Shown here piece after piece: positions 7,343 to 11,294 of a DNA stretch of 11,294 nt. The stretch spans positions 1 to 11,294 of the forward strand of contig CAYLGY010000083.1 of the NCBI GenBank assembly GCA_964383325.1, in the 5' to 3' direction. The notes beneath the pieces were generated by a model. That model was not told where the DNA came from. It saw only the letters and a list, made by a program, of their open reading frames with translations, and made no database searches. This stretch comes from CAYLGY01 sp964383325 (GTDB lineage Bacteria > Pseudomonadota > Alphaproteobacteria > Rhizobiales > Rhizobiaceae). Both the position numbers and the translations under genes were made by a program. Each line of letters begins with the position of its first letter. The first letter of the stretch is position 1.

Positions 7343-7802
7343 GGGAGCACTGCTTTCCTCTCGGCGCATGATCCGGTCCTGCAAGCGGGCCTCACTGTGC
7401 AGGATCATGGCTTTTCTGCTGCCGCATGATCTGGTCCGGAAATGGGAGCCACTTTCCGGGATCAAATCGATGCTCTGGTGGCGCATGATCCGGTCCGGAA
7501 AGCGGAACTACTTCCAGACCTCGTCCGGAAAGCGAAAAGCCAATCTCCTGGGAGCACTGCTTTCCTCTCGGAGCATGATCCGGTCCTGCAAGCGGGCCTC
7601 ACTGTGCAGGATCATGGCTTTTCTGCTGCCGCATGATCTGGTCCGGAAATGGGAGCCACTTTCCGGGATCAAATCGATGCTCTGGTGGCGCATGATCCGG
7701 TCCGGAAAGCGGAACTACTTCCAGACCTCGTCCGGAAAGCGAAAAGCCAATCTCCTGGGAGCACTGCTTTCCTCTCGGAGCATGATCCGGTCCTGCAAGC
7801 GG
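7343..7802. repeat. 207-bp tandem repeat, 2.2 copies
   Basis: Copy 1 spans 7343-7549, copy 2 spans 7550-7756, and a partial copy 3 spans 7757-7802, after which the sequence diverges. By eye copies 1 and 2 differ at a single base (C at 7365 in copy 1, A at the matching position of copies 2 and 3). Each full unit contains the palindromes A, B and C. The near identity means a recent duplication, conversion between copies, or an assembly effect. The period is a multiple of three, which keeps reading frames open across it on both strands and explains the long spurious frames. Confidence 0.9.
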
Positions 7803-7823
7803 AGCCACTTCCAGACCTGGCCA

Positions 7824-7844
7824 GGATCGACGTGGCGTCGATCC
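7824..7844. repeat. Perfect 8-bp inverted repeat at the right end of the array
   Basis: GGATCGAC (7824-7831) and GTCGATCC (7837-7844) are perfect complements around the five-base loop GTGGC. The stem marks where the sequence stops following the 207-bp unit. There is no T-run after it on either strand, so it is not a typical intrinsic terminator. It may be a further member of the palindrome family or the boundary of the element. Confidence 0.6.
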
Positions 7845-7850
7845 GGGAAA

Positions 7851-8317
7851 AGGTTGCCACACGGCCAAAGGATGCAGGCAAGGGTGCGGCATGACGATGG
7901 AGGCACCGGTCTGATCGTGCTGCGACTGCATCGTCGCGCCGTGCGTGTTCGGAGTGCTCGTCAACGGGCGGGGCTGCAGAGCTTGTGTCGAGCAGGCTGT
8001 CGTGCTGACACTTCGGTCTCGCGACATAGCCATTATCGACATGCTCGGTTCCCGCGAGGATTGGTCAGTATAGTGCAGCCCACCAGTCAGGCGACAGACG
8101 GGTCTCCCCATGCCCTGTATTCGGATTTGAAGCTCATCGAACAGTTCTGCGCCAGTCCAGGTAATTCATGCACGCCGTGGCGAACGAAACGTCGAAGCCG
8201 CATGAGGAGCCGGATCGAACCTTCTTCGTTGCTTTCCACCCGGCAAATGCAGAGACGACTCTTAGATGCAGGATAGGCTTCAACATGCAAGATCAGGAGC
8301 TGTGCCGCCTGACCCTG
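7851..8317. other. No convincing gene between the palindrome array and the diverged copy
   Basis: The + strand frame open here is the tail of the spurious frame through the array and has an R/S-rich, shadow-like composition. A 67-codon frame from ATG 8168 begins MHAVANETSKPHEEPDRTFF, but it runs into the repeat at 8318, lacks a clear SD and matches no family I know. I see no RNA gene, terminator or insertion-sequence end in this stretch. Confidence 0.4.
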
Positions 8318-8409
8318 TCCTGCAAGCGGAAGCCAATTTCCTCAGTACTTGACTTTCCTGCTGCCGCATGACCTTGACCGGAAAGCGGGACCCAATTGCC
8401 GGGATCATG
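8318..8409. repeat. Diverged copy of the A-B palindrome pair overlapping the end of ade
   Basis: TCCTGCAAGCGG at 8318-8329 equals 7377-7388 of the array, and TTTCCTGCTGCCGCATGA (8354-8371) closely matches the segment ending at 7429. The spacing between the two is 45 versus 44 bases. The B-like palindrome here is CATGA 8367-8371 with TCATG 8405-8409 and CCGG 8378-8381 with CCGG 8399-8402. This is an older, degenerate copy of the array's order A then B. Its right arm overlaps the stop codon of the convergent adenine deaminase gene. Confidence 0.7.
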
Positions 8410-10114
8410 AGCTACCCTCGACCAAGGCAAAGCGGTCGACATCGACGAGGCCGCGATCGGTGATCTTCAGGTGCGGGATGACGGGCAGGGGCAGGAACGC
8501 GATCTGCAGGAAGGGCTCTTCCAGCGTCGAGCCGAGCTCTGCCGCCGCCGCCCGCAATGGCTGGAGTGCGTCGCGCACGTCCTCGTAGCGCTCAAGGCTC
8601 ATCAGCCCCGCCACTGGCAGGGCGATTTCGGCAAGCACCTGGCCATCTGCCACGACAACGAAGCCCCCTTCGATCTCGGTCAGCCGTTCGATGGCTGCGA
8701 TCATGTCGGCATCCTCTACGCCGACTACGCAGATATTGTGACTGTCATGGCCGACCGTCGAGGCGATTGCGCCGCGATTCAGGCCAAAGCCCTTCACGAA
8801 ACCGGCGGATACATTGCCTGTGCGGCCATGTCTTTCGACGACAGCCACCTTGATGACATCCTGCGCCAGATCGGGCAGCGCAAGTCCTTGCGCCTGCGGA
8901 AGTTCGAGACAAAGATGCTCGGTAATGATCTTGCCCGGAATGACGCCGATCACGGAAGTGCTGCCTGAAGCGGGCACGTTGAGGTCTTCCTGGCGAACCT
9001 GGCGGACCCGCACGCTGTGACGGCCAACCGGCTCGACGGGCTCGCGCGCTGCAAAGAGTTCGGACGTCACCTGCCTGCCGCCTGTGAATACGCGCTCGGC
9101 CCGGCAATTTTCCAGCGAATCCAGCACGACAATGTCGGCGCGCCAGCCCGGGGCGATCAGGCCGCGATCCTTGAGGCCGAATGCGCGCGCGCCGGAAATG
9201 CTTGCCGCGCGATAGATCGCCAGCGGCTCCACGCCTTTCGCAATGGCATGGCGGATCATGTAGTCGAGGTGCCCGTGCTCGGCAATGTCGAGCGGATTGC
9301 GGTCATCGGTGCACAGAGAGAGGAAAGGCGAGAACCGTTCGGTAAGGATCGGAATCAAGCTGTCGAGATCCTTGGAAACGGAACCTTCCCGGACCAGGAT
9401 ATGCATTCCCTTGAGAAGCTTCTCGCGCGCTTCCCCGGCAGTCGTCGTTTCATGATCGGTCTGGATGCCAGCGGCGAGATAGCCATTCAGGCCTGTCCCG
9501 CGCAGCAGCGGTGCGTGCCCGTCAATGTGGCCGCCCTGGAAGGCGGCGAGCTTTGCCATGGCGCCGGGATCCTTTGCCAGCACGCCGGGATAGTTCATGA
9601 ATTCGGCCAGTCCGATCACTTTCGGATGGTGTCGGAAGGGCAGGAGATCCTCGATCGAAAGGACTGCGCCCGACGTCTCCAGATGCGTTGCGGGAACGCA
9701 GCTCGAAAGCTGGACACGCAGGTCCATGACGGTCCGTTCGGCACATTCGAGGAAATAGCGAATTCCGGCGGTCCCGAGGACATTTGCGATTTCGTGCGGG
9801 TCGCAGATCGCAGTTGTGATGCCGCGCGGCAAGACACAACGTTCGAATTCGAATGGCGTGACCATCGAGGATTCGACATGCAGATGCGTATCGATGAAGC
9901 CGGGTACGAGGATGCGGCCGCTGACGTCGATCTCGACCTTGCCATCATAGAATGCCTGCGTGCCGACGATCCTGTCGCCGCAGATCGCGACATCGCCCTT
10001 GAGCAGCTCCCCGCCAACCAGGTCGAAGATGCGCCCGCCCTTCAGCACGAGATCGGCCGGCTCGCGGCCGAGTCCCTGATCGATGCGTCGCTCCAGTTCC
10101 GCCCTGTTGTCCAT
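8405..10114 (-). CDS. ade: Adenine deaminase (EC 3.5.4.2)
   Basis: This cytoplasmic amidohydrolase converts adenine to hypoxanthine and ammonia in purine salvage and catabolism. Its 569 residues match the usual 560-590 of bacterial Ade. Visible blocks are VLKGGRIFDLVGGELLKGDV (23-42), the metal-binding PGFIDTHLHVESS with His77 and His79 (71-83), CDPHEIANVLG (104-114), GHIDGHAP (195-202), CTDDR (268-272), the amidohydrolase end APGWRADIVVLD (321-332), and the Ade-specific C-terminal part with IGVIPGKIIT (389-398) and STVGHDSHN (452-460). ATG at 10112-10114 has a good SD (AAGGAAG on the - strand, 10117-10123). The TGA stop lies inside a repeat arm (8405-8407), so the last residues VEGSS may be shaped by that insertion. 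It is transcribed toward the transporter operon and away from rlpA. All key residues look intact. Confidence 0.95.
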   Translation of the reverse strand: MDNRAELERRIDQGLGREPADLVLKGGRIFDLVGGELLKGDVAICGDRIVGTQAFYDGKVEIDVSGRILVPGFIDTHLHVESSMVTPFEFERCVLPRGITTAICDPHEIANVLGTAGIRYFLECAERTVMDLRVQLSSCVPATHLETSGAVLSIEDLLPFRHHPKVIGLAEFMNYPGVLAKDPGAMAKLAAFQGGHIDGHAPLLRGTGLNGYLAAGIQTDHETTTAGEAREKLLKGMHILVREGSVSKDLDSLIPILTERFSPFLSLCTDDRNPLDIAEHGHLDYMIRHAIAKGVEPLAIYRAASISGARAFGLKDRGLIAPGWRADIVVLDSLENCRAERVFTGGRQVTSELFAAREPVEPVGRHSVRVRQVRQEDLNVPASGSTSVIGVIPGKIITEHLCLELPQAQGLALPDLAQDVIKVAVVERHGRTGNVSAGFVKGFGLNRGAIASTVGHDSHNICVVGVEDADMIAAIERLTEIEGGFVVVADGQVLAEIALPVAGLMSLERYEDVRDALQPLRAAAAELGSTLEEPFLQIAFLPLPVIPHLKITDRGLVDVDRFALVEGSS

Positions 10115-10145
10115 GTCTTCCTTCCGGATTTGCGCCTGTCCTCAA

Positions 10146-10183
10146 TGGCAGGGGGCGAATGCGGGAATCACCGCGCCCTGCCA
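10146..10183 (-). promoter_or_regulatory. Strong hairpin between tRNA-Ser and ade
   Basis: TGGCAGGGGGCG (10146-10157) pairs with CGCGCCCTGCCA (10172-10183): 11 of 12 bases match around a 14-base loop. On the - strand it lies after the tRNA and about 30 bases before the ade start. No U-tract follows on that strand, so it is not a classic intrinsic terminator. It may help end or process the tRNA transcript, or act as a leader element for ade. I do not recognise a riboswitch class. Confidence 0.45.
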
Positions 10184-10279
10184 CGGCCCCGATCATGCCA
10201 CAGCAGGAATTGCGACGCGACCTTGCCCCACGGTCGCGGGGAAGGGGAGCTGTGTCCGCGGACTGTATGCTGGCAAATC

Positions 10280-10367
10280 TGGCGGAAGGGGTGGGATTCG
10301 AACCCACGGATGGTTGCCCATCGCCGGTTTTCAAGACCGGTGCAATCGACCACTCTGCCACCCTTCC
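10280..10367 (-). tRNA. tRNA-Ser(UGA)
   Basis: Read on the - strand, the gene starts GGAAGGGTGGCAGAGTGG and ends CCCTTCC-G-CCA with CCA encoded (10280-10282). The seven-pair acceptor stem is GGAAGGG with CCCTTCC. The anticodon stem CCGGT/ACCGG closes the loop CTTGAAA, giving anticodon TGA (10331-10333), which reads UCA serine codons. A long variable arm (GATGGGCAACCATC) and the T-loop GGTTCGAATCC are typical of class II tRNA-Ser. All arms pair well, so it is probably functional. Confidence 0.97.
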
Positions 10368-10380
10368 CGGAAGGTGCGCG

Positions 10381-10410
10381 TCATTACCATCGATGTCCGG
10401 GTCCACGCAA
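10381..10410 (-). promoter_or_regulatory. Candidate promoter of tRNA-Ser
   Basis: On the - strand TTGCGT (10405-10410) is followed after 18 bases by TAATGA (10381-10386), about 13 bases before the tRNA 5' end. The spacing and location fit a sigma70-type tRNA promoter, but the hexamers are only moderate matches. Confidence 0.3.
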
Positions 10411-10568
10411 CCGGATGCTCATGGCAATCCGCAATTCTGCCACATAATTGCCCCTTTCCCTGCACAAAGTCTTAATCGGCCGATAAGAAGTTAGCGCCAT
10501 ATGGGTGCGAGGGGGCTCGCTGGTACCCTATTGGCTCAAGAGGGCTGCCGGACAGTGCCGTATCCGAC

Positions 10569-10611
10569 ACAGGACTGGCCGGACGCAAGACAGGATTGGG
10601 GACAGGATTGA
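10569..10611 (+). repeat. Three short direct repeats ACAGGAYTG around the rlpA ribosome site
   Basis: ACAGGACTGG (10569-10578), ACAGGATTGG (10590-10599) and ACAGGATTGA (10602-10611) are near-identical ten-base repeats with offsets of 21 and 12 bases. The last two flank or contain the SD and TTG start proposed for rlpA, and a short frame from ATG 10501 (36 codons) ends at TGA 10609-10611 across that start. The repeats could be a regulatory site or simple local duplication. Confidence 0.4.
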
Positions 10612-11294
10612 GGGATTCCGGACACCGCAAGGCAATTGTGCCTGCCATCTCCGTATCCTTGCTGGCGATTGGGCTTGCTGGCTGCGGCATGCAACCGGTC
10701 CGCGAAGCGGCGCCAAAGAAGCCTGCCACAAAGGAGTTTTTCGCCGAATCCGAATATGGTGTCAAAGCCAGCCCGCGCGTGACGACGCAACGCTCGAACG
10801 TGCGCAGGGGCGGCGGGCGCGAACATGTCGGCAAACCCTATCAGGTACGCGGCCAGTGGTACCACCCCAAGGAGGTCTCGTCCTATTCGAAGACCGGCAA
10901 GGCCTCCTGGTATGGTGATGCCTTTCACGGCCGGCTGACGGCAAATGGTGAAATCTACGACATGACCCATCTGACGGCAGCCCATCCGACGCTGCCGCTG
11001 CCCAGCTATGCACGCGTGACCAATCTCGACAATGGCAGCTCCGTCATCGTGCGCATCAATGATCGCGGACCGTTCTCGCGCGGCAGGATCATCGATCTGT
11101 CGAAACGCGCCGCCGAAATGCTCGACTATACTTCCAGAGGCGTCGCCTCCGTGAAGGTGGACTATATCGGACCTGCGCCTTTGCATGGACAGGACGACCA
11201 GTATCTGCTGGCTTCCTACCGTCCGGGCGGAAGCGCGCCGGATCCTTCGGACGGCCTGCCTTCCGGCGTGATGATCGCGATGAACGGTCCGACG
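10608..11294 (+). CDS. rlpA: RlpA-family septal ring lytic transglycosylase, lipoprotein (3' end cut off)
   Basis: This is a cell-envelope lipoprotein whose double-psi beta-barrel domain cleaves denuded peptidoglycan at the division septum. The window holds 229 codons, and the gene runs on past 11294. The likely start is TTG 10608 with GGGGA (10598-10602) five bases upstream. It gives a basic n-region (R2, R7, K8), a hydrophobic core and lipobox LAGC with Cys26. GTG 10638 is possible but would remove the basic residues. The barrel is KTGKASWYGDAFHGRLTANG (95-114), then HLTAAHPTLP (121-130), VRINDRGPF (148-156) and RIIDLSKRAAEML (160-172). Glu115, His126 and Asp152 have the spacing of the catalytic trio I recall for Pseudomonas RlpA (E120, H131, D157). 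A C-terminal SPOR domain may follow outside the window. Confidence 0.9.
   Translation, partial: MRDSGHRKAIVPAISVSLLAIGLAGCGMQPVREAAPKKPATKEFFAESEYGVKASPRVTTQRSNVRRGGGREHVGKPYQVRGQWYHPKEVSSYSKTGKASWYGDAFHGRLTANGEIYDMTHLTAAHPTLPLPSYARVTNLDNGSSVIVRINDRGPFSRGRIIDLSKRAAEMLDYTSRGVASVKVDYIGPAPLHGQDDQYLLASYRPGGSAPDPSDGLPSGVMIAMNGPT

Larger units (their letters stand above)
7305..7850. repeat. Array of REP/RIME-like intergenic palindromes
   Basis: The stretch is built from imperfect palindromes with shared arms. First element: GTGC 7305-7308 with GCAC 7347-7350 and CCCGG 7318-7322 with CCGGG 7341-7345. Element A: CATGATCC 7367-7374 plus TGCA 7380-7383 pairs with TGCAGGATCATG 7398-7409. Element B: CCGGAAATGG 7436-7445 pairs with CCA/TTTCCGG up to 7459 with one bulged base. 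Element C: GGTCCGGAA 7492-7500 pairs with TTCCAGACC 7512-7520 with one mismatch. Arms of this type (CATGATCC, CCGGAAAG, ACTTTCCGG) are known from rhizobial intergenic mosaic or REP-like elements; the exact family name needs a search. The 338-codon frame across this array is considered non-coding. Confidence 0.8.

Noticed and set aside
7343..7802. CRISPR array
   Set aside because: The repeats are 207 bp, directly abutting and without unique spacers. There are no cas genes nearby.
7260..8276. 338-codon + strand frame across the palindrome array
   Set aside because: The frame stays open because the 207-bp repeat period is a multiple of three and the palindromes are GC-rich. Similar frames appear on the other strand. 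The translation shows only the repeated motif of the DNA unit and no known domain.
8168..8371. 67-codon frame beginning MHAVANETSK
   Set aside because: It has no clear ribosome binding site, its last third lies in the diverged palindrome copy, and no family is recognisable. It is mentioned only within the intergenic description.
10280..10367. tRNA-Ser as an integration (att) site of an island
   Set aside because: I found no second copy of the tRNA 3' end within the window and no integrase gene. The flanking genes, ade and rlpA, look like ordinary chromosomal genes.
9017..10447. 476-codon + strand frame antisense to adenine deaminase
   Set aside because: The opposite strand encodes an intact Ade with metal-binding motifs. 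This frame also runs straight through the tRNA-Ser gene, which rules out a real protein.

Overview
The window looks like a GC-rich alphaproteobacterial chromosome, most likely order Hyphomicrobiales (Rhizobiales). The signs are codon and base composition, polyamine-type ABC transport genes, REP/RIME-like CATGATCC / CCGGAAA palindromes of the kind common between rhizobial genes, and a tRNA-Ser next to an RlpA lipoprotein gene. The species cannot be fixed from the sequence.

Positions 316-6080 (+) hold a tight five-gene operon: an ABC ATPase, a secreted solute-binding protein, two MetI-like inner-membrane permeases (one with an unusually long periplasmic insertion), and an FAD-dependent DadA-like amine/amino-acid oxidoreductase. 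Gaps after the second gene are 18, 6 and 12 nt, so the genes are probably co-transcribed. The likely job is import of a polyamine- or amino-acid-like nitrogen compound followed by its oxidation. The substrate is unknown. The SD of the first gene lies inside a perfect hairpin.

Positions 6081-8404 form a 2.3-kb stretch without a convincing gene, between convergent neighbours. From left to right it holds a dense run of small hairpins (6180-6346) that may be the 5' part of a decayed group II intron, a possible frameshifted gene remnant (6541-6812), an AT-rich patch with a weak promoter-like site (about 6780-6900), an array of palindromes (7305-7850) containing a 207-bp unit repeated 2.2 times almost perfectly, and a diverged copy of the same palindrome pair (8318-8409) that overlaps the end of the next gene.

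Positions 8405-10114 (-) encode adenine deaminase (purine salvage/catabolism), preceded by a strong leader hairpin. A tRNA-Ser(UGA) lies at 10280-10367 (-). The right edge holds the 5' part of rlpA (+), a lipoprotein of the septal ring lytic transglycosylase family, probably starting at TTG and cut off by the window end.

No defence system, CRISPR array or intact mobile element was found. The most unusual parts are the structured RNA-like segment, the recent 207-bp tandem amplification, and the repeat arm that supplies the adenine deaminase stop codon.
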